6,527 nt of DNA. It comes from Deltaproteobacteria bacterium. Lineage in GTDB: Bacteria; Desulfobacterota_B; Binatia; UBA9968. The notes below the pieces were generated by a model. The model was not told where the DNA came from. It searched no databases and saw only the letters and a program-made list of their open reading frames with translations. The position numbers and the translations under genes are program-made. Location: contig JAUXIP010000123.1 of the NCBI GenBank assembly GCA_030620935.1, positions 1 through 6,527 of the forward strand. Direction: 5' to 3'. This document shows, piece by piece, positions 1 to 5,726 of the stretch; the first letter of the stretch is position 1, and the number at the start of each line of letters is the position of its first letter.

Positions 1-139
1 ATTTAGTTCCAATACTGCTGAGCGCCTATTACACCTTCGTAACGGACGCTTCATCAAAGTAAAAATCGCTTATAGCGGTTCTGCTAGCGTTTTCTCTCGT
101 TACATTATTCACCGCAGGTCTTAACACTCACCCACTTGC
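1..139. other. Intergenic region downstream of mfd
   Basis: Short stretch between the mfd stop codon and the left window edge. No convincing gene is visible. An ATG on the minus strand (54-52) opens a frame of 18 codons that runs off the edge, but it has no ribosome binding site and the 18 residues, arginine-rich at the start, resemble nothing I know. The only structure is a small hairpin at 64-80, listed separately. Confidence 0.6.
59..80 (-). terminator. Weak candidate terminator after mfd
   Basis: AATCGCT (64-70) faces AGCGGTT (74-80) across a three-base loop. Read on the minus strand, the direction of mfd, the hairpin is followed by five T (65-61), as expected for intrinsic termination. 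The stem is short and on the minus strand contains one C-A mismatch; the same position is a G-U pair on the plus strand. It lies about 60 bases past the mfd stop. This is only a candidate. Confidence 0.25.
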
Positions 140-3100
140 TTACTCCGCACAGAGAGATTGCAAAAAGCCGATCACTTCAGGGATCATCTCTTCCCATTCT
201 TCGTTCTGAGGGTCAAAAGAAAGGCGGCCGTCGGGGGAGAGGCGATACTGGTTTTCATTCTTATTGATAAGCTCGAGGAGTCGCTCTATCTTGACCGGCG
301 ACTCGGGATGGAAGAGCAAGGAGACCCTGCCGTCGTTAAAGCTGATCTGCTGCACGAGATGATCTTTTAAAACCTTGCGCAAATCCATGACGCGGAAGAG
401 GTTCTCTACTTCCAAGGAAAACGGACCATAGCGGTCTTTCAACTCCTCTTTGAGTTCTTCCAGTTCTTGACGGCCTCGGAAGTTTGCCAGCCGCTTATAA
501 AACAGAAGTCTCTGGTTCGTATCGGGAATATATTCCTCTGGGAAATAGGCGGGAATTCCCAGCCGGATCTCCGGCTCGATGGTCGGCTCCAGAGTTTCTC
601 CCTTTAGCCCCTTGACTGCCTCCTGCATCATCTGGGTATAGAGTTCGAATCCGATCGCCGTGATATGGCCCGATTGCTGCCGTCCCAAGAGATTGCCTGC
701 GCCGCGGATCTCCAAGTCATGCAAGGCAAGCTTGAAAGCCCCGCCCAGTTCGTCGAGCTCCTGAAGGGCTTTCAGTCTTCGCTCGGCGTCGCGCGTGATG
801 ATCTTCTCGCCGGGAATTAACAGATAGGCAAAGGCGCGCCGATGGGAGCGGCCTACACGCCCGCGGAGCTGATAGAGCTGGGCCAAGCCGAACTTGTCGG
901 CTCGGTTGATGATAATGGTATTGGCATTGGGAAAATCGAGTCCCGATTCAATAATAGCGGAGCATATCAATAGCTGCGTCCGGTTCTCCAAAAAATCCAC
1001 CATGACCTTTTCCAGCTCCCGCGGCCTCATTTGCCCATGAGCGACGGCAATCCTCGCCTCCGGAACCAGATCGGACAGCTTCTGTGCCATGCGGGAGATG
1101 GTCTCAACTCGATTGTGGAGAAAAAAGGCCTGACCTCCTCTCTGGATCTCGCGCAACACCGCGTCCCGAACAACTCCGTCGTCGTACTTCGTAATGTAGG
1201 TGTGGATCGCCAAGCGATCCAAGGGCGGAGTTTCGATTATGCTCAGGTCGCGGATCGCGATGAGCGACATATGAAGGGTCCGCGGGATCGGAGTCGCCGT
1301 CAGGCTGATCACATCCACGAGGTGGCGCAGCTTTTTGAGCCTCTCTTTGTGGGCGACGCCAAAGCGATGCTCTTCATCGATCACGACCAGCCCCAGATCC
1401 TTGAACTGGACGTCTTTTTGCAGCAGCCGGTGTGTTCCGATAACGATATCCACGAGCCCCTTGGCCAAGTCTTGAAGGACTTTCTGGTTTTCCTTCGGAG
1501 TCAAAAAACGGTTCAGCATCTCAATCCTGACAGGATAGCTTTGGAAACGATGGCGAAATGTCTGAAGATGCTGCTGGGTCAAGACCGTCGTGGGGGCCAG
1601 GAGAGCCACCTGCTTCCCTCCCATCACGGCGAGAAAAGCGGCCCTCAAGGCTACTTCGGTTTTTCCATAGCCAACGTCGCCACAAATCAAGCGGTCCATC
1701 GGCTTCTTTCTCTGCATGTCTTCCAGCGTATCTTCGATGGCCCGCTCCTGGTCGGCTGTTTCTTCGAATTCAAAAGAAGCTTCAAACTCCCGATAGAGAT
1801 GGTCCGGAGGGGAACAAGCGTTTCCTCCATGCACCTCGCGCGCGGCATATACCTCCAGCAGCTCGTGCGCCATGGCGAGGATCGATTGGCGAGTTTTCGC
1901 CTTGACCTTTGCCCAAGAGGCCCCTCCGAGCCGGTCCAGCGTCGGTTGGGCGCCCTCCCCTCCGATATATTTCTGAACCAGATTGATCCGATCAACGGGT
2001 AAGTAGAGCCGATCGTTTCCCTCGTATTCCAAGTGGAGAAATTCCCCCTCAACCCCTGCTACTTTGAGAAACTTAAGACCCCGGTAGATACCGATTCCAT
2101 GATCGAGATGGACAACGTGGTCATCCTGCTTGAGCTCACTCAAGCTCGTAATGAAGTGGCTTGGATATTGTTTCTTGTATCCCGTCGGCTGTCCCCTCTT
2201 AGCGGAGAAAATCTCGTCCCAGGTAATCAGAACGAAGCGCTCTTCGGGTAGCCGAAATCCCTGGGTCAGCCCCCCTACGAGAACACCCCGGTTCAGATTC
2301 TCGCCCGACCGCACCCGCGAAAAGGGACCATCCAAAAGAGGCAGGTCTACTTCATAGTGGGATAGCAACTCCCTGAGCCGGGCGGCATCTCCCCGGGTGG
2401 GAGAGACGACAAAAACCTTCTCTTTGTCCCACTCCTTGAGGCGCGCCGCGAGAGGGGCGAGAGAAGGCTCTTTTCTCTGCAACGAAGAGATCTCGTGGCG
2501 AATATCGGTATTGAGGTACGATTTTACTCTGATGAAGGATTCGGAGGATTTCCCTCTCGGTGACATGACGTCCAGTGACTCGCTACGAAGCCTAGGAAAT
2601 GAGGCGAGACCCTCCCACAATTCCTTTTCGCTTAAATAGAGCTTCTCTACCGGCGCCGCGAGCCGGCCGTCTTCTTTGGCCTTGGCCCCTCTCTCCCAGG
2701 TCAGCCGCTCAAACTGTTCCACTTCCACCTCCACCTGAGCGGCTTGATCCAGCCAGAGCAAAGTGTCGGGAGGCAGATAGGAAAAAAAAGAAGAGAGAGC
2801 CGGGTAAAAATAGGGGACGAAAAACTCCATCCCCGCAAAGGGTATTCCATCCTTGAGCGATGCCAGGACCGAGTTTTTTTCCTTGCGCTCCACCTCCAGC
2901 TCCTCAGCCCTTCTCTCGATCTCCCTCGCAAATCCGTCCATTCGAGCGCGCTTTAGAGAGAATTCTCGGACCGGCAGAAGTAGTAGCTCCTGGTGATGGA
3001 CTAAAGAACGCTGGGTGGATGGGTCGAATTCGCGAATCGATTCCAGCGTCTCATCACAGAATTCAAGTCGCATCGGACGCGAATAGGCGGGAGGAAAGAT

Positions 3101-3652
3101 ATCTATAATCCCTCCTCGAACGCTGAAGTCGCCCCTTTCCTCCGCCAGGGGAACATTCTGGAATCCCCATGTCAGGAAATGATCCAGCAGGCTCTCGCGG
3201 ACAAGCTCTTGGCCTGCTACGAGATAGAGGTAGGATTGCTTCAACGCCTCCCTGGGCAAGACCCTCTGCATCAATGCCGCCGGAGTGGAAACCAGGATCG
3301 GCGCGGTCCCTTCCAAAAGGTAATAGAGTCCTTCCAACCGGGCCGCTATATTGTCCGGATGAGGCGAAAGCCTCTCAAAAGGGAGAACCTCCCACGAGGG
3401 GAAAAAATGAAGCCGTTTTTTGAGCGGAGACGGATCCCTTTCCTCTTCCAAGAAAAAGGCCAGGTCGAGAAAAAGGTTCTCGGCCTCACGGGCCGTCGGC
3501 GCAACGATGAGTAGGGGCTGGGATTTTCCCTGAGCGATAAGGGAGAGAAAATAAGCTCGGGCCCCGCCCTGGAGACCATGCACCCTCGTCTCCCCTCTCC
3601 ACTTTGCCTGGAGAAGAGAGTCGACTTTTTCTTGCAAAGAGGAGGAAGTCAT
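140..3652 (-). CDS. mfd: Transcription-repair coupling factor Mfd
   Basis: Mfd is a cytoplasmic ATP-driven DNA translocase. It pushes RNA polymerase stalled at a lesion off the template and recruits UvrA to start nucleotide excision repair. The 1170-residue length is normal (E. coli 1148). Visible order: UvrB-like N-terminal module (about 1-330) with a degenerate nucleotide loop near 26-33, as usual for Mfd; linker region (about 330-500); RNA polymerase-interacting CarD-like domain (about 503-575, [14 protein letters not shown]); helicase lobe 1 with Walker [10 protein letters not shown] (658-666), DEEH box (759-762) and TATPIPRT (785-792); lobe 2 with GRVGRSHR (931-938); relay motif [12 protein letters not shown] (about 986-997); C-terminal TRCF domain (about 1022-1120). 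Start: the ATG overlaps the DUF309 stop as TAATG. No Shine-Dalgarno precedes it, so coupled re-initiation is likely. The gene looks intact and ordinary. The DEEH box and ESGLDF are mild variants of family motifs. Confidence 0.98.
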   Translation of the reverse strand: MTSSSLQEKVDSLLQAKWRGETRVHGLQGGARAYFLSLIAQGKSQPLLIVAPTAREAENLFLDLAFFLEEERDPSPLKKRLHFFPSWEVLPFERLSPHPDNIAARLEGLYYLLEGTAPILVSTPAALMQRVLPREALKQSYLYLVAGQELVRESLLDHFLTWGFQNVPLAEERGDFSVRGGIIDIFPPAYSRPMRLEFCDETLESIREFDPSTQRSLVHHQELLLLPVREFSLKRARMDGFAREIERRAEELEVERKEKNSVLASLKDGIPFAGMEFFVPYFYPALSSFFSYLPPDTLLWLDQAAQVEVEVEQFERLTWERGAKAKEDGRLAAPVEKLYLSEKELWEGLASFPRLRSESLDVMSPRGKSSESFIRVKSYLNTDIRHEISSLQRKEPSLAPLAARLKEWDKEKVFVVSPTRGDAARLRELLSHYEVDLPLLDGPFSRVRSGENLNRGVLVGGLTQGFRLPEERFVLITWDEIFSAKRGQPTGYKKQYPSHFITSLSELKQDDHVVHLDHGIGIYRGLKFLKVAGVEGEFLHLEYEGNDRLYLPVDRINLVQKYIGGEGAQPTLDRLGGASWAKVKAKTRQSILAMAHELLEVYAAREVHGGNACSPPDHLYREFEASFEFEETADQERAIEDTLEDMQRKKPMDRLICGDVGYGKTEVALRAAFLAVMGGKQVALLAPTTVLTQQHLQTFRHRFQSYPVRIEMLNRFLTPKENQKVLQDLAKGLVDIVIGTHRLLQKDVQFKDLGLVVIDEEHRFGVAHKERLKKLRHLVDVISLTATPIPRTLHMSLIAIRDLSIIETPPLDRLAIHTYITKYDDGVVRDAVLREIQRGGQAFFLHNRVETISRMAQKLSDLVPEARIAVAHGQMRPRELEKVMVDFLENRTQLLICSAIIESGLDFPNANTIIINRADKFGLAQLYQLRGRVGRSHRRAFAYLLIPGEKIITRDAERRLKALQELDELGGAFKLALHDLEIRGAGNLLGRQQSGHITAIGFELYTQMMQEAVKGLKGETLEPTIEPEIRLGIPAYFPEEYIPDTNQRLLFYKRLANFRGRQELEELKEELKDRYGPFSLEVENLFRVMDLRKVLKDHLVQQISFNDGRVSLLFHPESPVKIERLLELINKNENQYRLSPDGRLSFDPQNEEWEEMIPEVIGFLQSLCAE

Positions 3653-4014
3653 TAGAAGAAGATGAAACGAAGCAAACGGATCTTGGGAATCTGCTCTTGC
3701 ACTTTGCCGCTATCGGTCTCGGCCTGTTTGGCCCAGGCTTCCATGGTTTGAATCAAGTCCTTTACTCTAATCCTAAGGTAGGTCGGCTGGTAATTCTCGA
3801 GCCGGATGAGAGCCTGATAAATCATGCGCACTGGTCCTTTGACCTCGTCGAAGTCTCGAAAGAGTCTGAAAGCCGCAGCTAGTCCGATGAGCCCTTCGAG
3901 AAATGCTTTGTGTTCCTCTTCAGCCTGGAGATAAAAGTCCTCCAACTGCTCATGAGATTCGAAAAAACGGCCGACATTAAACAGACGTATGCCCTGTCGG
4001 AGCCGAGCATCCAT
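3652..4014 (-). CDS. DUF309 family protein
   Basis: A 120-residue, probably cytosolic and largely helical protein. The N-terminal signature GIRLFNVGRFFESHEQLED (about 8-26) followed by FLEGLIGLAAAF (38-49) is characteristic of DUF309, whose paired His-Glu (here H21, E22) and following Gly-Leu-Ile helix are the conserved core. I know of no established biochemical function for the family. The start is fixed: an in-frame TAA lies only five codons upstream of the ATG and no other start codon intervenes. There is no clear Shine-Dalgarno before the ATG. The stop overlaps the mfd start by one base, so the two genes are almost certainly co-transcribed. Any functional link to Mfd is inference from this arrangement. 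The C-terminal 20 residues (KIRLLRFIFF) are basic, then hydrophobic, and lie outside the recognisable core. No promoter for the pair could be assigned with confidence. Confidence 0.85.
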   Translation of the reverse strand: MDARLRQGIRLFNVGRFFESHEQLEDFYLQAEEEHKAFLEGLIGLAAAFRLFRDFDEVKGPVRMIYQALIRLENYQPTYLRIRVKDLIQTMEAWAKQAETDSGKVQEQIPKIRLLRFIFF

Positions 4015-4079
4015 ACAAACGTCAAGTTATCAACTCGCCTTTAACCCCTCAAGGCTGGGTCGGCTCTATGTGGTTCCTC

Positions 4080-4482
4080 GGGAGAAACCTTCCGGCCTGA
4101 GCCAATAGGTCTCTTACTCGAGGACCACCACCCCGTCCCCTTGGTGTGGGTTCTCCCCTGGTCAGGGCCTGCCTCCAACCTCCTCGTCCCTGTGTCTCAG
4201 CCCTTCAGGTTCCCACCCTTCGGAACCGGTTCGACCTTGGGAGGGCGCAGGGGGCCTGTTCCGAAGAAAGGGAGACGTCCGACACGAAAGCACCTTGAGG
4301 GAAATGAACCTACCAGGTTAGGCAGTTAGGGGCAGAGAAGTAGAGGTTCATCGGCTCCCGCTGAGGAGCAGGCCCCCTGCGCCTCTCTGGAGCACCACAC
4401 TTTTTACTCTAGAGCCAGCTGCGTCTTAGTAAGGCAAGGTGTGTCGACGAAAGGCACGGAGGGGCGCCTGCCGGGGGTAGGC
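4080..4482 (+). ncRNA. Candidate large structured RNA, unknown family
   Basis: No credible protein is encoded here, but the stretch is packed with nested complementarities. Helices in order: 4080-4089 with 4149-4157 (9 bp, one bulged A), enclosing small hairpins at 4094-4103, 4108-4126 and 4129-4146; 4163-4167 with 4188-4192; 4208-4213 with 4222-4227; 4244-4258 with 4369-4383 (15 bp, perfect), continued inward by 4259-4262 with 4365-4368; inside it 4270-4274 with 4355-4359, and 4304-4311 with 4344-4351; then 4385-4392 with 4407-4414; 4423-4427 with 4431-4435; 4441-4445 with 4453-4457; 4466-4472 with 4476-4482. Five helices contain a G-U pair on the plus strand that would be C-A on the minus strand, which favours plus-strand transcription. 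I checked for RNase P RNA, tmRNA, SRP RNA, tRNA, rRNA and group I and II intron hallmarks and saw none. The ends are uncertain and no promoter was found. The alternative is an inverted-repeat DNA element that is not transcribed. Confidence 0.5.
4244..4383. repeat. 15-bp perfect inverted repeat, 110-base spacer
   Basis: GGCGCAGGGGGCCTG (4244-4258) is exactly reverse-complementary to 4369-4383. The match extends inward for four more pairs (4259-4262 with 4365-4368, one of them G-U). Allowing a bulged T at 4384, it extends outward for three (4241-4243 with 4385-4387). A 15-base exact match at this spacing is not expected by chance. It forms the central stem of the candidate RNA. Confidence 0.85.
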
Positions 4483-4893
4483 TGCGTTTTTGCGGAAGGG
4501 TGGAGACGAAAGGGAAGTTAGGAGGGATAACCTCAGGAATGTATTTCAGCGCTGAAAAGTCTCGCTGTTCTGACCGGCTCGCGGCCTAAGAGCTCTCTCA
4601 AGACTTGAGAACGTACCTTTCGCTTGATCAAAAGTCTCCCTGGCGCTTTGAATGGCCACTCGTAGCCTCTTTACCTCCTAACGCCAGCGGCGGACAATTT
4701 GGTCTTCTTTAAAAAGCTCCGGATAATCGTAGCCGTGTCTCATAAGCTCTCCCAGTCACTTCTGTTCAGCTAAAAAGCAATTAATGTGCCGACCCGAAGA
4801 GAATAGAAAGGTCCGTAAATAAACGGGAATTTAAGGGCTCGGTGGTGACGTCTTTTGTCATTTTGCCATTCCCCGCACTAGGAAAGGGCATAG
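4483..4893. other. Gene-free stretch with minor palindromes
   Basis: I see no protein gene and no long-range pairing comparable to the flanking blocks. Minor structure: the third copy of an ACGAAAGG motif (4506-4513), a 14-base perfect palindrome TTTCAGCGCTGAAA (4544-4557), a hairpin TCTCAA-GAC-TTGAGA (4596-4610), and a weak hairpin TGAC/GTCA (4846-4849 with 4857-4860) followed by four T that could act as a poor plus-strand terminator. Base composition becomes more AT-rich after about 4690. If the upstream RNA is real, its 3' end probably lies in the first half of this stretch. Confidence 0.5.
4544..4557. repeat. 14-base perfect palindrome
   Basis: TTTCAGCGCTGAAA is its own reverse complement, with no mismatch and no spacer. 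It could be a dimeric protein site or, in RNA, a short hairpin with a few central bases unpaired. It lies about 60 bases past the last helix of the candidate structured RNA. No T-run follows, so it is not an obvious terminator. Confidence 0.6.
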
Positions 4894-4924
4894 TTGACAC
4901 CTAAAATTTCCCTTCGATCATAAA
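4894..4924 (+). promoter_or_regulatory. Possible sigma70-type promoter
   Basis: A perfect -35 hexamer TTGACA (4894-4899) is followed after 19 bases by CATAAA (4919-4924), a 4/6 match to the -10 consensus. The spacing is longer than the ideal 17. It would start a transcript near 4930, just before the hairpin-rich block 4942-5146. The TTGACA could equally be a coincidence or part of an insertion sequence end. Confidence 0.3.
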
Positions 4925-5004
4925 GGAATCATCAAACCTAAAGGGCGCCCTCTCATCCCTTCGCTTCAGTGCCTCTCGGGCAGCATCGAAACTCGCTTCG
5001 CTCC

Positions 5005-5054
5005 CTCAGTGTCCCCAAAAAGTACACTGAGCTAAAGCAAAGGACTTTTTGGGG
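5005..5054. repeat. Two interleaved perfect inverted repeats
   Basis: Inverted repeat 1: 5005-5012 with 5024-5031, 8 bp and 11-base loop. Inverted repeat 2: 5013-5023 with 5044-5054, 11 bp and 20-base loop. The 5' arm of the second is exactly the loop of the first. No linker separates 5012 from 5013, so both helices cannot form completely at once. The arrangement favours alternative structures or a partial pseudoknot. Confidence 0.85.
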
Positions 5055-5084
5055 TGGAAGCCTGTCCTGGCAGGGTCGCTGCGG

Positions 5085-5146
5085 GAGGCCGTGGAGCAAG
5101 GGAAGCCTGAAGCCCTTCCCGGCAAGGTTCTATTTGCTCGGCCCTC
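5085..5146. repeat. Long bulged hairpin
   Basis: From base to tip: GAGGCC (5085-5090) pairs with 5140-5146 with one bulged C; GAGCAA (5094-5099) pairs with TTGCTC (5134-5139); GGGAAG (5100-5105) pairs with CTTCCC (5115-5120). In all, 18 pairs stack along one arm, interrupted by a 3-nt bulge (5091-5093) on one side and a 13-nt bulge (5121-5133) on the other. The terminal loop is 9 nt. There is no following T-run. Confidence 0.6.
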
Positions 5147-5179
5147 AATTCTTGGACGCAAACCGATTGTAAAAAGGGA

Positions 5180-5208
5180 TTGACCAAAACGAAAAAATAG
5201 GGTTTAAT
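5180..5208 (+). promoter_or_regulatory. Promoter of the receiver gene
   Basis: TTGACC (5180-5185, 5/6 match to the -35 consensus) is followed by exactly 17 bases and TTTAAT (5203-5208, 5/6 match to -10). Transcription would start near 5215, giving a leader of about 80 bases. The spacer is A-rich. The -10 lies inside the left arm of a 12-bp inverted repeat, so a regulator bound there could block it. Confidence 0.55.
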
Positions 5209-5296
5209 TTAACCCTAAAATATCCAACCATAAATAGACTGCCAGGCGAGGGTAATGAGCACGGCAAAGGCTCCTGGCATCTACGGTTAAATTAAA
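5203..5296. repeat. 12-bp inverted repeat flanking the leader
   Basis: TTTAATTTAACC (5203-5214) is the exact reverse complement of GGTTAAATTAAA (5285-5296). The left arm holds the -10 hexamer; the right arm ends at the base before the receiver ATG. The left arm is also part of a local quasi-palindrome (GGGTT/AACCC, 5200-5204 with 5211-5215). Because the predicted transcript starts at about 5215, the repeat would mostly act as DNA, for example as a pair of operator half-sites. Confidence 0.75.
5215..5296 (+). promoter_or_regulatory. Structured 5' leader of the receiver gene
   Basis: The predicted leader folds into one strong stem. TAGA (5235-5238) and TGCCAG (5240-5245) pair with CTGGCA (5274-5279) and TCTA (5280-5283) around a single bulged C. 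An upper stem GAGC/GCTC (5257-5260 with 5270-5273) closes the loop ACGGCAAAG (5261-5269). An 11-nt one-sided bulge GCGAGGGTAAT (5246-5256) separates the two stems. AACC (5226-5229) may also pair with GGTT (5285-5288), close to the start codon. The long purine-rich bulge and loop look like an aptamer, but I cannot match it to c-di-GMP, fluoride, guanidine, THF or other riboswitch consensus patterns I know. No Shine-Dalgarno lies between the stem and the ATG. Confidence 0.4.
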
Positions 5297-5665
5297 ATGA
5301 AGAAAATCCTTATCGTTGATGACAGTCCCACGGTGCTTACGATGATGTCGGCTGTCCTGAAGGGAGCCGGCTATGATGTCGTGACCGCCGGAAAAGCCGC
5401 CGACGGACTTGACAAAGTCAAGGACTGGAAACCCGACTTGATTTTACTTGATGTCATACTGCCCGACGAAACAGGTTTTAGCCTGTTGGCGAAACTAAAA
5501 GCTGAGGAATCGAGTAAGGATATCCCGATAGCCATGCTCACCGCCCGGGACAGCCGCGAAGATATCGCCAAAGGAACCGAGCTCGGAGCGATAGGCTACC
5601 TGGTTAAACACTCCACCATGCCCAAGGTATTGCTGGAAAAGGTCAAGGGTTGGATCGGAGAATGA
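5297..5665 (+). CDS. Stand-alone response regulator receiver (CheY-like)
   Basis: A 122-residue single receiver domain with nothing attached, so its output must be a protein partner rather than DNA binding. All key residues are present: acidic pair D8-D9, phospho-acceptor D52 (LLDVILPD), switch threonine T82 (AMLTARDS), Y101 and conserved lysine K104 (YLVKHS). It should be phosphorylated by a histidine kinase encoded elsewhere, since no kinase or chemotaxis gene is adjacent. The start ATG gives the canonical MKKILIVDD. No Shine-Dalgarno is visible; the upstream bases are GGTTAAATTAAA, an AT-rich context that may be read through ribosomal protein S1 or another SD-independent route. It stands alone as a transcription unit behind its own promoter and structured leader. 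Partner and pathway cannot be told from the sequence: motility, polar localisation, development and general phosphorelay shuttles are all possible. Confidence 0.95.
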   Translation: MKKILIVDDSPTVLTMMSAVLKGAGYDVVTAGKAADGLDKVKDWKPDLILLDVILPDETGFSLLAKLKAEESSKDIPIAMLTARDSREDIAKGTELGAIGYLVKHSTMPKVLLEKVKGWIGE

Positions 5666-5726
5666 TTCCAATCCTCAGCTCCCGCCGTCAAAAGAGCCTG
5701 ACACGAAACGTGGAGTTTTAGCGCTA
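5666..5726. other. Convergent intergenic region with weak hairpins
   Basis: The 61 bases between two converging genes should end transcription from both sides. On the plus strand CACG-AAA-CGTG (5702-5712) is followed by GAG and four T (5716-5719), a short terminator-like motif for the receiver gene. For the minus strand, GAGTC/GACTC (5733-5737 with 5744-5748), inside the last codons of the radical SAM gene, is followed by TTTT that overlaps its stop codon. A near-palindrome around TAGCGCTA lies between them. All stems are only 4-5 bp. Confidence 0.3.

Larger units (their letters stand above)
4942..5146 (+). ncRNA. Candidate hairpin-rich RNA with competing folds
   Basis: The block opens with the 10-base palindrome AGGGCGCCCT (4942-4951). 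CTCAGTGT (5005-5012) pairs perfectly with ACACTGAG (5024-5031). The whole 11-nt loop between them, CCCCAAAAAGT (5013-5023), is exactly complementary to ACTTTTTGGGG (5044-5054). A small hairpin (5061-5064 with 5071-5074) follows. The block ends in a long bulged hairpin: 5085-5090 with 5140-5146, 5094-5099 with 5134-5139 and 5100-5105 with 5115-5120. The strand is a guess from the upstream promoter-like site, because these helices are almost all Watson-Crick and do not show polarity. A 67-codon open frame at 4969-5172 covers the region but has no ribosome binding site and resembles no family I know. The block could instead be the remnant of a mobile element. Confidence 0.35.

Noticed and set aside
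1..54. Possible gene start on the minus strand (M-K-R-P-L...) running off the left edge
   Set aside because: There are only 18 codons, with no ribosome binding site and no recognisable motif. It cannot be supported.
1031..2002. 323-codon plus-strand open frame
   Set aside because: It lies entirely antisense to highly conserved mfd helicase sequence. Its translation has no recognisable fold and is rich in His, Gln and Arg, as expected for an antisense shadow.
3604..3882. 92-codon plus-strand frame across the mfd/DUF309 junction
   Set aside because: It is antisense to two well supported genes, with no family resemblance.
4220..4245. tRNA T-arm at GGTTCGACC
   Set aside because: The flanking bases do not form the 5-bp T-stem, and no acceptor or anticodon arms can be built around it. 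The first GG is better used in the neighbouring hairpin region.
4141..4329. 62-codon plus-strand frame in the gap
   Set aside because: It has low-complexity Pro/Arg/Gly content and no ribosome binding site, and it sits inside the candidate structured RNA.
4080..4560. RNase P RNA, tmRNA, SRP RNA or group I/II intron
   Set aside because: The stretch GGGTAGGCTGCG loosely recalls RNase P, and GGTCAGGGCC recalls SRP RNA. The diagnostic blocks (GAGGAAAGTCC, ACAGAA, the SRP GGAAGGAAGCAGC, a tmRNA tag frame and CCA end, intron domain V) are all absent.
4969..5172. 67-codon plus-strand frame in the gap
   Set aside because: It has no ribosome binding site, its composition is unlike the neighbouring proteins, and it covers a region whose inverted repeats explain it better as noncoding.
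5240..5283. c-di-GMP (GEMM) or fluoride riboswitch
   Set aside because: CACGGCAAAG and CATCTACGG recall fragments of these consensus sequences, but the three-way junction and second conserved arm of GEMM, and the pseudoknot architecture of the fluoride motif, are absent.
5207..5292. Integron attC site
   Set aside because: The outer RYYYAAC and GTTRRRY motifs fit and the ORF starts just after, but the inner arms are strongly asymmetric (about 30 versus 6 bases). No second attC follows the receiver gene and no integrase is present.
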